Origin: Sphingomonas jejuensis
GTDB taxonomy: Bacteria > Pseudomonadota > Alphaproteobacteria > Sphingomonadales > Sphingomonadaceae
DNA: 64,000 nt
Assembly: GCF_011927695.1 (NCBI RefSeq)
Contig: NZ_JAATJE010000003.1
Location: 19,951-83,950, forward strand
Reading direction: 5' to 3'
A program made the position numbers and the translations under genes. The notes under the pieces were generated by a model. It was not told the origin of the DNA, did not search any database, and worked only from the letters and a program-made list of their open reading frames with translations. Shown in pieces: positions 9,148 through 17,097 of this stretch. Every line of letters starts with the position of its first letter. Positions within the stretch are counted from its first letter, which is position 1.

Positions 9148-9576
9148 TTGGCGGTACTTTTGGTAATCGCCCTCGTCGTGATCGCATTAATATGGATGAA
9201 TGCGGTCGGAAAGGCAAAGGCTAGGATGCACTTTGCAAACGAGCGTGGGGCACAACGGGACACGCAGGCAGGGCATATTCGTAAACCAACTTGGATAGAC
9301 ACACCAAAAGAAAAGATCTTTTTTGAACAGGTCGTTGACGTCACGCATAAACAGGGTGTGTCGAAGACCTTTGTCATGAAAGGCTTTATGTCTCCTGACG
9401 CTGCGCAAGCTTTGTTCTCTCATGTTGCGCACATGGAAGCACGCGGCAGCTCCTTTTCGGAGCAGGTAATATCAGGAGCTGATTACGTCAGTGACGCGTG
9501 GCACCAGTTGCCGGAAGATGTTCGACGCGGCTTCGCGTCAAAGGACAAGCTAGGCGTACTCGGGCTTTTCTCCTGA
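9148..9576 (+). CDS. Small membrane-anchored protein, unknown
   Basis: 142 residues starting at TTG 9148, chosen because AGGAGG at 9136-9141 lies 6 bases upstream. The first ~16 residues form one hydrophobic helix (LLVIALVVIALIWM) followed by a basic stretch, so the protein is an N-in/C-out or N-out anchored membrane protein with a soluble domain of about 115 residues. No family recognised. Base composition is lower in GC than the genes to the right, in keeping with transfer. It lies alone between two copies of a 42-bp repeat, which suggests it arrived as a unit. Confidence 0.7.
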   Translation: MAVLLVIALVVIALIWMNAVGKAKARMHFANERGAQRDTQAGHIRKPTWIDTPKEKIFFEQVVDVTHKQGVSKTFVMKGFMSPDAAQALFSHVAHMEARGSSFSEQVISGADYVSDAWHQLPEDVRRGFASKDKLGVLGLFS

Positions 9577-10029
9577 AGAGGCAAATCTCAAAAAGGATAT
9601 CACGCAAAGCGTGCCGTCCTTGTAGCTACAGGCGAGGCTGGCCGGTTCCAGCGCACGCGTTTTAGGCATCGGTACCATGCTCGGCCCGGCGGCGGAGCAA
9701 TGTCGCTCGCACGATGCGGTATAGGCCGCGGGACGAACACTGCAACCTAGAGGAACATCGACCAACCGCAATCTTCGGACAAAATGTCTGAGTGTCCGAG
9801 CCCGCTGCTGCCGCAGCGGGTCCAAGGACGCAAACACTCGATAGGTCACCGCCTCAGCGGGGGCAGCGCTGCGCTGCTTGGGGGGCTCCACGCTGCCCCC
9901 GCTGCCACCACGAGTGTCATTTCTATCTGGCGGAGGATGTGTCTTTTCTAACTGGCGGCAACAACAGGAACGTGGCTTGTGCCGGGTCGGCAACAGCGGC
10001 TTAACCAGCGGCCGAACTCTTAACTTGGC
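9577..10029. other. Intergenic region with hairpin repeat, no gene seen
   Basis: 453 bases. The region holds repeat copy 2 and its long hairpin. A minus-strand frame over 9550-9993 is open but is Arg/Pro/Ser-rich without a recognisable domain, and was not called as a gene. Confidence 0.6.
9855..9907. repeat. 42-bp repeat copy 2 with perfect 14-bp inverted repeat
   Basis: Bases 9855-9868 (CAGCGGGGGCAGCG) pair perfectly with 9891-9904 across a 22-base loop. The direct-repeat part is 9866-9907, matching 8881-8922. It lacks a T-run, so it is not a typical intrinsic terminator. A protein-binding, recombination or transfer-origin role is possible. Confidence 0.8.
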
Positions 10030-10224
10030 TCAATAGTCGAGGTTGCGTTTTTCCATCTGTGCGGCCGCGAGGTCCGCGACCGGACCAGCGCCTTCGGCCA
10101 GCTCGTAGATCGCTATCACAGCCCTGTCGTCGAGACGCTCGACCATTGCCTGGACCGCTGACCAGTTAGCCACGTCGAGCGCGACCGTCGTGCTTTCCTT
10201 ACCGGACACGGCGATCGGCCGCAT
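10030..10224 (-). CDS. Possible small protein overlapping the next ORF
   Basis: 64 residues if started at the ATG at 10224. The C-terminal 50 residues (ALDVANWSAVQAMVERLDD onwards) look like coding sequence, with helical and acidic/hydrophobic patterning. The N-terminal part overlaps the 50-residue ORF at 10199-10351 in another frame, so the true start may be lower. No family recognised. Confidence 0.4.
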   Translation of the reverse strand: MRPIAVSGKESTTVALDVANWSAVQAMVERLDDRAVIAIYELAEGAGPVADLAAAQMEKRNLDY

Positions 10225-10351
10225 CAGCCATCTTCGACCAGCGATCGGCCGAATGCAGCATACGGTCCCGAGCATGGGGGAGAACGAGCTGCTGCGCCTC
10301 GGCAAGATCGGCCGCTGCCCTCGCGCGGTAGTCGGCTGCGGTATCGGCCAT
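10199..10351 (-). CDS. Small helical protein, 50 residues
   Basis: Read directly from the complement: ATG at 10351, stop TAA at 10199-10201. The sequence MADTAADYRARAAADL...HARDRMLHSADRW...MADAADRR has the pattern of short alphaproteobacterial helical proteins of unknown role (alternating acidic/basic residues with a central RxRML/SADRW). It is too short for usual gene length cut-offs but has a coherent amino-acid pattern and ends just where the next small ORF begins. Confidence 0.6.
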   Translation of the reverse strand: MADTAADYRARAAADLAEAQQLVLPHARDRMLHSADRWSKMADAADRRVR

Positions 10352-10398
10352 GAAGTCCCCTCAGTTTAGGCCAGCCTTCTCAAACGCTGGCCCCTTTA

Positions 10399-10680
10399 TC
10401 ATTTACCGTTCATCCGATCGCGGACCGCCTTGGCGGGCACGAACGTCAGCTTTCGCGACGCCGCGATCGTGATCGCCTCGCCTGTCGACGGGTTGCGCCC
10501 CTGGCGCTCTGGGGTGTCCTTCAGCTTGAACTTGCCGAACCCGTTGAGGCTGACTTCCTCGCCAGTCGCGACAGCCGCGGTGATGTTCGCAAGGATCGCA
10601 TCGATGACCTTCCTGGCGTCCGCCTTTGCGAGGCCATGGGCATTGGAGATCTGTTCGGCCAGATCGGATGTCGTCGTCAT
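10399..10680 (-). CDS. HU-family DNA-binding protein
   Basis: 93 residues from the ATG at 10680; an upstream in-frame extension to 10728 reaches into the next gene and is not needed. The HU/IHF fold is clear: N-terminal helices (DLAEQISNAHGLAKADARKVIDAIL), then GEEVSLNGFGKFKLKDTPERQGRNP and the beta-arm with AITIAASRKLTFVPAKAVRDRM. The proline-containing arm motif RNPSTGE is intact. It bends DNA as a dimer. It sits beside the transposition module, so it may be an accessory architectural protein of the mobile region, though HU genes are common. Confidence 0.92.
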   Translation of the reverse strand: MTTTSDLAEQISNAHGLAKADARKVIDAILANITAAVATGEEVSLNGFGKFKLKDTPERQGRNPSTGEAITIAASRKLTFVPAKAVRDRMNGK

Positions 10681-10724
10681 GAACACGTCCCGGTGGTGAA
10701 TGATTGGACCGGCCTTAGCCCGGT

Positions 10725-11390
10725 TCACGTCGCGCCGCCATCGGGAGTTGCCTCCTGCGCGCTCATCTCGCCCTCGTAGGGGCGGACGAGCTTCAGGGCG
10801 TCTTCATAGCTGCCGTCGAGCCATGCCGTGAAATCGCGAGGGTGAAGGATCGCCGGCATGGCCTTGGGATGCCAGGGATCGACGGTGGCGTTGGGAGAGG
10901 TGGTGCAGAAGGCATAGGCATCGCCGCGCTCGGTCGGCCGCCACAGACCGGCGAAGAAGGCGATGGGCTGGTCGGGCAGCGAAAACCACATCTGGCGGGG
11001 TTTGCCATCGTCGCCCTTCCCGCCCTCGGGATGCGGCTCGGCGAAGTGCGTGAACGGGACCAGGCAGCGCCGATCGGGATTGGCGATCGACGGCTTCCAC
11101 ATCGACGATGAGAGATACCGCGCATTGGTGACGAACTTGTCCAGCTTGACCGCCGGGTCGCGCTTGCTCGCTACCTTGGTCGGGAAGCCCCATTCCATCG
11201 CGATCGGCTCAAGCGGGCGGTTACCCTCCCCTGCCCGCCTGACGACCAGTCCGTAGCGCGCTGTCTTCTTGCCCGTCGGGAAGATCTCGCGCGGCACCGG
11301 GTAGGTCTCGTCCTCGGGATAAGGCGGCTCGAAACCGACCGCCCGCATCACCGCGGCCTGTTTGGCGCTCAGCCGATATCGGTTGCAGAT
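10725..11390 (-). CDS. SRAP-family (YedK/HMCES) protein with ATC in place of the start codon
   Basis: The SOS response-associated peptidase family forms a covalent bond through Cys2 with abasic sites in single-stranded DNA. Here the frame reads Ile-Cys-Asn-Arg-Tyr-Arg, matching the usual MCNRYR N-terminus, but the first codon (11388-11390) is ATC. A Shine-Dalgarno AAGGAG lies 8 bases upstream, exactly where an ATG would be served. Other family elements are present: the TNAR segment, a Glu in THFAEPH, and the HPRDFTAWL histidine region. A GTG start at 11351 would delete the catalytic Cys. Either ATC is used at low efficiency or the gene has lost its start. Length to ATC is 221 residues. Confidence 0.8.
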   Translation of the reverse strand: MCNRYRLSAKQAAVMRAVGFEPPYPEDETYPVPREIFPTGKKTARYGLVVRRAGEGNRPLEPIAMEWGFPTKVASKRDPAVKLDKFVTNARYLSSSMWKPSIANPDRRCLVPFTHFAEPHPEGGKGDDGKPRQMWFSLPDQPIAFFAGLWRPTERGDAYAFCTTSPNATVDPWHPKAMPAILHPRDFTAWLDGSYEDALKLVRPYEGEMSAQEATPDGGAT

Positions 11391-11454
11391 CGGTCCGGCT
11401 CCTTCATCGTGCCCAGGCTAGAAGAACTCCCGGCCACCGCTGTAAGCCGCATCT

Positions 11455-11580
11455 AGCCACTGCAAAACGGCGCAGGTGGTATCAGCGACTTAGCCCGTAA
11501 GCTCTGCAAGCGATCCGGCCGGTTTGCAGTCGTAAGACGCTCGGACCGCTTTCGAATGAACATTTAAGCGCTGCAAAGCA
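11455..11580. repeat. Cluster of CTGCAAA-type repeats beside tniB
   Basis: Four copies of CTGCAA(A/G) occur at 11460, 11504, 11523-11529 (reverse) and 11571, with flanks of similar type (ACTGCAAAACGG, CGACTGCAAACCGG). Tn7/Tn402-like elements carry several short transposase-binding repeats at each end, so this could be an element end. No terminal TG..CA boundary or target duplication could be fixed. Confidence 0.4.
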
Positions 11581-11644
11581 TGCCTGATCGCGGCCAACCC
11601 TCCGACCAAGTCACTCAAGTCTCACGTGAACCAGCAGAACCGGC

Positions 11645-12547
11645 TCAAGAACCGTGCGACGTGTCCGCCCGTCTTTGCGAGGGCAGCGTCCAGTCCAACC
11701 GCGCGAGGACGTCCTGCGTTACCTGCTCGTCACCATCATCGATCGCCCTCAACGCCGCGTCCTCGAGTAGCTGCGCGACCTCACCGACCAACCCTTCCGA
11801 CATCTCGTTGAGGAGACCGGCCAGGCTCGGGTGCTTCAGGTTCGACGCACGCGCGAGCGGGATGTCCCGCTCCAGTGCAGCCAGAACGCCCTGGAAATCG
11901 TCGCCGTTTTCGACCGGGCCGACATGCACCTCGCGGAACCGGGTGCTCATCTCCCGGTCGGCATAGAGAGCGCTCCTCGCCGCGTGCGTCCCGGCGCAGA
12001 TGAAGGTGATCCGATGCTCCTCGCTGTTCGTGAGATACTTCATGAACGCCAGGAACTCCTTCTGGCGCAAATAGGAGGTCAGGGTGAGCGTGTTCAGCTC
12101 GTCGAGCACGACCACGCACACGGACAGGTTCTGGAGAACGGTAAGGCCCTGTGTCCGTTTCGGGGCCACTGCGGTGGCTCTGAGTGACGGCGCCCCGGTC
12201 TTGTTGATCAGTTGCTCGTAGAACTTCATCTCGTCCATCTTGGACGTGCACTCGAGTGGCAGAACGGTCGAGGTGGCACCGATGCCGCGCTCGGCCCTGA
12301 ACTGGGTCACGCAGTTCCTGATGAGCTGCGACTTGCCCGCATGCGAATGGCCGTACAGCAGTATGTGGCGACCACGCGTGGACGGTTTGGCCCTGAGCGT
12401 GCGCATTACCGTGCGCTTGATCGGAGCCAGACCCGGATACTCCACGAACCAGGTCGGGCGCGAGTCGACGATCGACTGGGCGCGCGTCTCGTCGTCCCGT
12501 TTCATCCACGACGCGGCCTCGGGGCTCAGGTGCGGGTAGGCCGTCAT
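11645..12547 (-). CDS. tniB: TniB-like AAA+ ATPase of a transposon
   Basis: 300 residues. Walker A is GHSHAGKSQL (about residues 66-75) and Walker B is VVVLDELNTL. The N-terminal region WFVEYPGLAPIKRTVMRTL matches TniB/TnsC-type proteins that regulate target choice and activate the DDE transposase. The ATG overlaps the tniA stop by 4 bases (ATGA), so the two are co-translated. It is the last gene of the tniQ-tniA-tniB operon. Confidence 0.88.
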   Translation of the reverse strand: MTAYPHLSPEAASWMKRDDETRAQSIVDSRPTWFVEYPGLAPIKRTVMRTLRAKPSTRGRHILLYGHSHAGKSQLIRNCVTQFRAERGIGATSTVLPLECTSKMDEMKFYEQLINKTGAPSLRATAVAPKRTQGLTVLQNLSVCVVVLDELNTLTLTSYLRQKEFLAFMKYLTNSEEHRITFICAGTHAARSALYADREMSTRFREVHVGPVENGDDFQGVLAALERDIPLARASNLKHPSLAGLLNEMSEGLVGEVAQLLEDAALRAIDDGDEQVTQDVLARLDWTLPSQRRADTSHGS

Positions 12548-14298
12548 CGCGCCCAGCGCGACTTGATGTGGCTGAGCGGGAAGGGCACGACGTTGTCCGG
12601 ATCGGCGAACGGGCGACCCCGAACGTTGGCCGGAGCCGCCGGAGCGACCTCGCCGACGACAGGTTTCGTGCTGGGCTGCTCGGGCGGCCCATGCGAAGGT
12701 CGCTCCACGACCATGTCGGTCGGGATCACGCCGGCCTGCTCGGCGCGAAGCGCCTTCTTGGCCGCGGCACGCGCACTACTCACGACCTTCTGCTTTTCGA
12801 TCTCGGCCTTCACGTTGACAGCATGGGGGGTCCGGCGCCCCTTGTTCTCCCGCTTGACGCGATTGAGGTTCGCGACCGCGTCCTCCGTGAGGAGCCGGGC
12901 GGTGCACGGGACCGGGAAGTACCGCTCGGTGCTCGGGTCAAAGAACTGCATCCAGCCCTCCTCGCGCTCGTCGTAGGCGAAGATGAACTCGCCGCCTTGG
13001 GGATGCCTGCGGCCGATCCAGCAGGTCACCTCGGGCGAGTTGTAGCGCCGATAGTTCTCCTGAAGCCCGTACTGCTGAATGTTCTTGCGAGTGATGAATG
13101 GCAGGAAGGCGCAACGGACCTGATCGGGCTCGAACCGGCGCGGCGCCTGGTATGCCTGGTTTGCAAGCCACATCTCCATGGGCGAGTAGCCGGTCGAGCT
13201 GTGCACCGTGTGGTGATACCGATAGAGCTCGATCGCGATCACCTTCTCCGCCTCCTCAAGGGACAGGCAGGCGCGTCCCTCGCTGTCGTAGCCCGCTTTC
13301 ATGAGCACGTTCGAGAAGGTCTTCCCCGGCAACTCCGCCATCTCGGCCTGGACAGTGCGGATCATGCGCTCGACATGTCCGCCGTCGTCCGGAACGCCGA
13401 TGCGGCGGGTGGGATGTTCGATGCCCAGCAGATCGCAGCCATGCTCGAACGGGTTGGCCGTAAGGTCCCGGCCGTGGTCGGTATGGATGCGGCGCATTGG
13501 GCCGGCGAACGGCCAATCGATCCAGTCGAGGCCGAGACCTGCGAGCCATCTCGCCTTCGGATTGATCGCCCGCGTCATAACCTGCGCCGTCAGGAGGCTG
13601 CTCGGCTTCCGCATCGAAAGCATTACCGCGAGGATCACACGCGTGAAGATGTCTATGACGATGGAAAGGGTCGGCCTGCCCATGACCCCTCGGCTCAATG
13701 GGTGTACCACTTCCAGGTCGAGGATGCTGTGATCCGTCTGCGAGAACTCGAGCGGGCGCGAGGCGGGCAGGAACCCGCCGCCATGCGGGGCGAAGCGCTC
13801 CCTGGCCGCCTTCGCGCCCTCCCTCGCGACCGTCACCGCTTCCGGGTCCCTCCGCCTGATGCGCTTCTTGATCGTGCGGATGTCGACCAGATCTTCCTGC
13901 GCGACCTTGGTGCTGAAGACGCGATCGACGGCGGTGATGCGCCCGCGCTCGGGTGTCAGGTAGGCGATGTCGATCGCCTCCTCGATCGCCGTCTCGATAT
14001 GATCCGGCAGGCGTCCGCGCCTCGTCGTCGGCTTGGGCCTGGGCAGGAGACCGACGAGTCCGTCGCTCGTGTACCGACCGCACCAGTCGGTCAGCGTCCG
14101 CCAGCTGTACCCATTGGCCTTGCTTTCCGCGACGGCGGCGGAATGGCGGCTCCGACCCGGCCCTTTCTCGTCAATCAGTATGCGTCGGACACGGCGCTCG
14201 CGATCATAGGCGACACGCCAGCGTTCCTCTTCGGCCGGCGTCCGCGGACCGGCCGGCAGCTCCACTCCTGCGCTCGTTCCGCGAACCTCGTCTGGCAT
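12544..14298 (-). CDS. tniA: TniA-like DDE transposase
   Basis: 584 residues from the ATG at 14298 (a GTG at 14325 is also open). The N-terminal ~150 residues form helix-turn-helix DNA-binding domains. The integrase core has the first Asp in FSQTDHSILD, the second in RIHTDHGRDL, and the Glu in DGGHVERMIRTVQ. A Mu-transposase-type C-terminal beta region follows (RYNSPEVTCWIGRRHP). It cuts and joins the transposon ends. All three catalytic acids are present, so the gene may be functional. Confidence 0.9.
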   Translation of the reverse strand: MPDEVRGTSAGVELPAGPRTPAEEERWRVAYDRERRVRRILIDEKGPGRSRHSAAVAESKANGYSWRTLTDWCGRYTSDGLVGLLPRPKPTTRRGRLPDHIETAIEEAIDIAYLTPERGRITAVDRVFSTKVAQEDLVDIRTIKKRIRRRDPEAVTVAREGAKAARERFAPHGGGFLPASRPLEFSQTDHSILDLEVVHPLSRGVMGRPTLSIVIDIFTRVILAVMLSMRKPSSLLTAQVMTRAINPKARWLAGLGLDWIDWPFAGPMRRIHTDHGRDLTANPFEHGCDLLGIEHPTRRIGVPDDGGHVERMIRTVQAEMAELPGKTFSNVLMKAGYDSEGRACLSLEEAEKVIAIELYRYHHTVHSSTGYSPMEMWLANQAYQAPRRFEPDQVRCAFLPFITRKNIQQYGLQENYRRYNSPEVTCWIGRRHPQGGEFIFAYDEREEGWMQFFDPSTERYFPVPCTARLLTEDAVANLNRVKRENKGRRTPHAVNVKAEIEKQKVVSSARAAAKKALRAEQAGVIPTDMVVERPSHGPPEQPSTKPVVGEVAPAAPANVRGRPFADPDNVVPFPLSHIKSRWAR

Positions 14299-15493
14299 CG
14301 GGCACCTCTGACGGGAGCGTACCATGATCCCGGCCTGTCGTCATCGGCATGCGACCGGTACGTTCGGGCGCGAGCGGAGGCAGGTGCGCTTGTCCGAGCT
14401 TGGTGTGTCCGAGCAGCTTCTTGAGCGCCTCGCGTGACGGCCGCTCGTGCGTGCGGCGCAGGTATGCGACCGCGGCCGCGACCTCGTCCGGGTTGGGGAG
14501 ATACTTGGGCCGCCGCAGATGCGTCTCCACCACCTGGAGGTACGCGTGGGGCGGATCGATCGCATCCGCGAGCGCCCATGACTGCCAGACCCCGGCCTTC
14601 TTGCAGGTCTCGACAAAGCGGAGCGGCCACTCCGTGAGCAGGCGCTCGGTCAGATCGAGGAGCGGAGCACGATCGGAGACGGGTAGCAGCTCGACGTCAC
14701 GGCGATTCCGCTTGGCCGTCGGCAGCACCGGATCGCCGCCCCAGGTAGAGGCTGCGACCTCGCGCATTCGCATCGATCTCGGGCCGGTAGCCAGGGTCTT
14801 TGCGACCTGACGGACCAGCGCGAAATACAGATGCGAGTAGGAGAACGCGGTCCGGTGGAGATCGACCCAGCCCTGGGCCAGTGCGTTCTCGGCTCGTGCC
14901 TGGAACGATAGGAGGTGCGAACTCGCCGGAGGAGACTCGGCGCGGGCAAGATCGGACCGACACCGCCAGCATGATGACGGGCCAGACGATCTGAGCGGCA
15001 GGACCGCACGCAGGCATTCGGGACACCGATCGAGCAGTTCGATCCCGTGCTGCAGGCAGGCGCCCGACACGGCGAGCCGCCACTTTCGGCGGAAGTACGG
15101 CTTCTGATCCGTGCCGAGACACGCCGGACAGAACTGCTGGCCGAAACCGCGCCGATCGCGGTCGCGCAGTCCGATCGGCAGGATCCACTGCGTCTGGCTC
15201 CGCGCGAAATAGGACACAACCAACATGCCGTCATAGGCCGGCAGTCCAGTTTCGCTGGCTCGCCGCAGACTGGTGCCCGTCGCGTGCGCCAGATCGGCAA
15301 CGATCGGGTCGGGTGCCTGCTTGTCCATGTCCCGACCCATCACGGCAGGGCGTGGTCCCCAGAGGCTTGTCGCGAGCGAGAAGGGCTTCATGCCGTGTGC
15401 CAGCGCATTGCGCGCGAACCAGGACGAGAGGAGTTCGCCGGGCAGCGGCGATTGCGCCAAAGGCCATAGCCCTACAACGCTTGGCTCCACCAT
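14204..15493 (-). CDS. tniQ: TniQ-family target-selection protein with unusual C-terminal tail
   Basis: 429 residues from the ATG at 15493. The N-terminal TniQ motif is present (LPGELLSSWFARNALAHGM), followed by zinc-binding cysteines: CPACL, then CLQHGIELLDRCPEC and CWRC. TniQ proteins link target recognition to TniB/TnsC. The last ~40 residues are Arg/Gly/Ser-rich and lie over the first 95 bases of tniA in another frame. They look like read-through rather than family sequence, so an upstream stop may have been lost. First gene of the operon, an unusual order compared with tniA-tniB-tniQ of Tn402/Tn5053. Confidence 0.85.
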   Translation of the reverse strand: MVEPSVVGLWPLAQSPLPGELLSSWFARNALAHGMKPFSLATSLWGPRPAVMGRDMDKQAPDPIVADLAHATGTSLRRASETGLPAYDGMLVVSYFARSQTQWILPIGLRDRDRRGFGQQFCPACLGTDQKPYFRRKWRLAVSGACLQHGIELLDRCPECLRAVLPLRSSGPSSCWRCRSDLARAESPPASSHLLSFQARAENALAQGWVDLHRTAFSYSHLYFALVRQVAKTLATGPRSMRMREVAASTWGGDPVLPTAKRNRRDVELLPVSDRAPLLDLTERLLTEWPLRFVETCKKAGVWQSWALADAIDPPHAYLQVVETHLRRPKYLPNPDEVAAAVAYLRRTHERPSREALKKLLGHTKLGQAHLPPLAPERTGRMPMTTGRDHGTLPSEVPDARRGSRNERRSGAAGRSADAGRRGTLACRL

Positions 15494-15744
15494 CGGCGTC
15501 CTCCGTCGTGGCGAACCGCTCCATGAGCGTTGGTACGCCGCCGCCTTCATTCGCTCGTGCGAGAAACGCTCGCCGGGGCTCGGCGAGCGCTATTCGCCTG
15601 CCATTTACCCCGCCCGAGAGGGATCAGGGCAACCCTGGATTGTTGCAGACCAGCCCCGACGCCGTCGCACGCGAAGTTACTTCTCCCGCATGTGCCGCCA
15701 TCAGCCCATTCGCTCGCCAAGACGCTAACGCGCAGGCTTATCTA

Positions 15745-16395
15745 TCAGAAAGGTACGTTTACTGGGCCGCATGCCTCCACGACAGCAATCACCACCGCCG
15801 GGTCCGGGCGCACGCGGAAGTCGGGCTCGACGAAGGCGTAGCGCACGATCCCGCCACTATCGATCACGAAGGAAGCGGGAATGGGGAGCAGCATGCCGGA
15901 GTCGCCGTAGATGTCGGCAAGGTCGAGACCGTGCGCCCGGTAGCTCGCGTGCAACTCCGCGCCCATTGGGTGTGCGAGGCCGAGCGAGAGCGCCAGCCCG
16001 TGGTCGACGTCGCAGAGCATCTCCGCGTTCGGCGCCAACCCGCAGCGCGTCTCCTCCGCTCGCCCGCCAATCTCGCCGCTGACCGCGACGAAGTGCCCGC
16101 CCACTGCCTCCAGCCGCGGGATCGCCTCGTGCCAGGCTTGCAGCTCGCCGCGGCAGTAGGGGCAGAAGCCGCCGCGCATGAAGCTGAGCACCACCGGCCC
16201 TTCGGCCAGGCGATCGGCGATATCGACGTAGCGGCCACGCGAGTCCGGCAGTGCGAACGGCTCGAACCGGTCGTAGAGCTTGGGCGCGTCAAGGCCCGCG
16301 CCGCTCTGGCGTAGCCGGCCGACGAAGCCGTCGAAGAGCGCGTTCCAGTCGAAGGCGGGCGCGGCGGGGGCAGCGATCGTTTCCATGGACGCCAT
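15745..16395 (-). CDS. Peroxiredoxin-like (AhpC/TSA) protein
   Basis: 216 residues from the ATG at 16395 (a second ATG lies at 16386). Thioredoxin-fold motif GGFCPYCRGEL is near residue 80, with upstream LYDRFEPFALPDSRGR and later MLLPIPASFVIDSGG. This pattern fits the peroxiredoxin-like group that has CxxC rather than a single peroxidatic Cys. It would reduce peroxides or disulfides in the cytoplasm; no signal peptide is seen. It is transcribed divergently from the YHS gene, and both have copies of the promoter-like box between them. Confidence 0.82.
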   Translation of the reverse strand: MASMETIAAPAAPAFDWNALFDGFVGRLRQSGAGLDAPKLYDRFEPFALPDSRGRYVDIADRLAEGPVVLSFMRGGFCPYCRGELQAWHEAIPRLEAVGGHFVAVSGEIGGRAEETRCGLAPNAEMLCDVDHGLALSLGLAHPMGAELHASYRAHGLDLADIYGDSGMLLPIPASFVIDSGGIVRYAFVEPDFRVRPDPAVVIAVVEACGPVNVPF

Positions 16396-16420
16396 TGTGG
16401 CGGGGCGGGCCGGGCGTGTG

Positions 16421-16449
16421 AAGGACCCGGGCGTGCATGGGTTCCATGC
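16421..16449 (-). promoter_or_regulatory. Weak copy of the ECF-like promoter box for the peroxiredoxin gene
   Basis: On the minus strand GCATGGAACCCATGC is a perfect box. Fourteen bases after GGAACC the sequence is TCCTT instead of ATTTC. It faces the peroxiredoxin start at 16395. The upstream part is exact and the downstream part is weak. Confidence 0.45.
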
Positions 16450-16486
16450 GCGCCAGCGATGGACCGGAGCCCGCGATGCGGGCCGC

Positions 16487-16515
16487 GCATGGAAAGCATA
16501 GGACCTCGGCATTTC
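16487..16515 (+). promoter_or_regulatory. ECF-like promoter box upstream of the YHS gene
   Basis: GCATGGAAAGCATA followed by ATTTC at 16511-16515, exactly 14 bases after GGAAAG. The same box and spacing recur at 47530, 56747, 59339 and (minus) 61236-61264. It lies 84 bases before the YHS start codon. Confidence 0.7.
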
Positions 16516-16599
16516 ACCGCGACGACCCGCTCGGCCAGTTGAAGGGCACGGAAGCGGTCACCCCCGATCGTCCCGTCCCGACACGCAAGGAACACGACC

Positions 16600-17058
16600 A
16601 TGAAGCTCAAGACCCTCATCGCCGCGCTGGGCCTCGGCCTCGCAACCGTCGCCGTCCCGGCGCCCGCCTTCGCCAAGGACGCGCCCGTCTACACCGGCAC
16701 GTTCAGCAACACCGCGGTCTCCGGCTACGACACCGTCGCCTACTTCACGCAGGGCAAGCCGGTGAAGGGCTCGACCGAGTTCCGCACCACCTACAACGGC
16801 GCGGAATGGCGCTTCGCCAGCGCGGCCAACCTCGCCAAGTTCCGCGCCAACCCGGGCCGCTACGCCCCGCAATACGGCGGCTACTGCGCCTGGGCGGTCA
16901 GCCAGGGCTACACCGCCTCGGGCGACCCGACCGTCTGGAAGGTCGTCGGCGGCAAGCTCTACCTGAACTACAACCAGGAGATCGGCGCCAAGTGGTCGAA
17001 GAACATCCCCGGCTTCATCCGCGCCGGCGACGCCAACTGGCCCAAGGTCCTCGGCTGA
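16600..17058 (+). CDS. Exported YHS-domain protein
   Basis: 152 residues. A classic signal peptide (MKLKTLIAALGLGLATVAV ... APAFA|KDAP) sends it to the periplasm. The mature protein has the YHS pattern: VSGYDTVAYFTQGKPVKG, FRTTYNGAEWRFASAANLAKFRANP, YAPQYGGYCAWAVSQGY. YHS domains are small and often metal-associated; the precise role of this family is unknown. It is preceded by AAGGAA and by a strong copy of the ECF-like box, and followed by DoxX-like and DedA-like genes. Confidence 0.9.
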   Translation: MKLKTLIAALGLGLATVAVPAPAFAKDAPVYTGTFSNTAVSGYDTVAYFTQGKPVKGSTEFRTTYNGAEWRFASAANLAKFRANPGRYAPQYGGYCAWAVSQGYTASGDPTVWKVVGGKLYLNYNQEIGAKWSKNIPGFIRAGDANWPKVLG

Positions 17059-17097
17059 GCCGCAGCCGATCCCCGACCCCTTGAAGGAGTGACTGCG

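Noticed and set aside
9550..9993. 147-codon minus-strand open frame
   Set aside because: Low-complexity Arg/Pro/Ser-rich translation without a domain; it covers the hairpin repeat and overlaps the end of the plus-strand gene.
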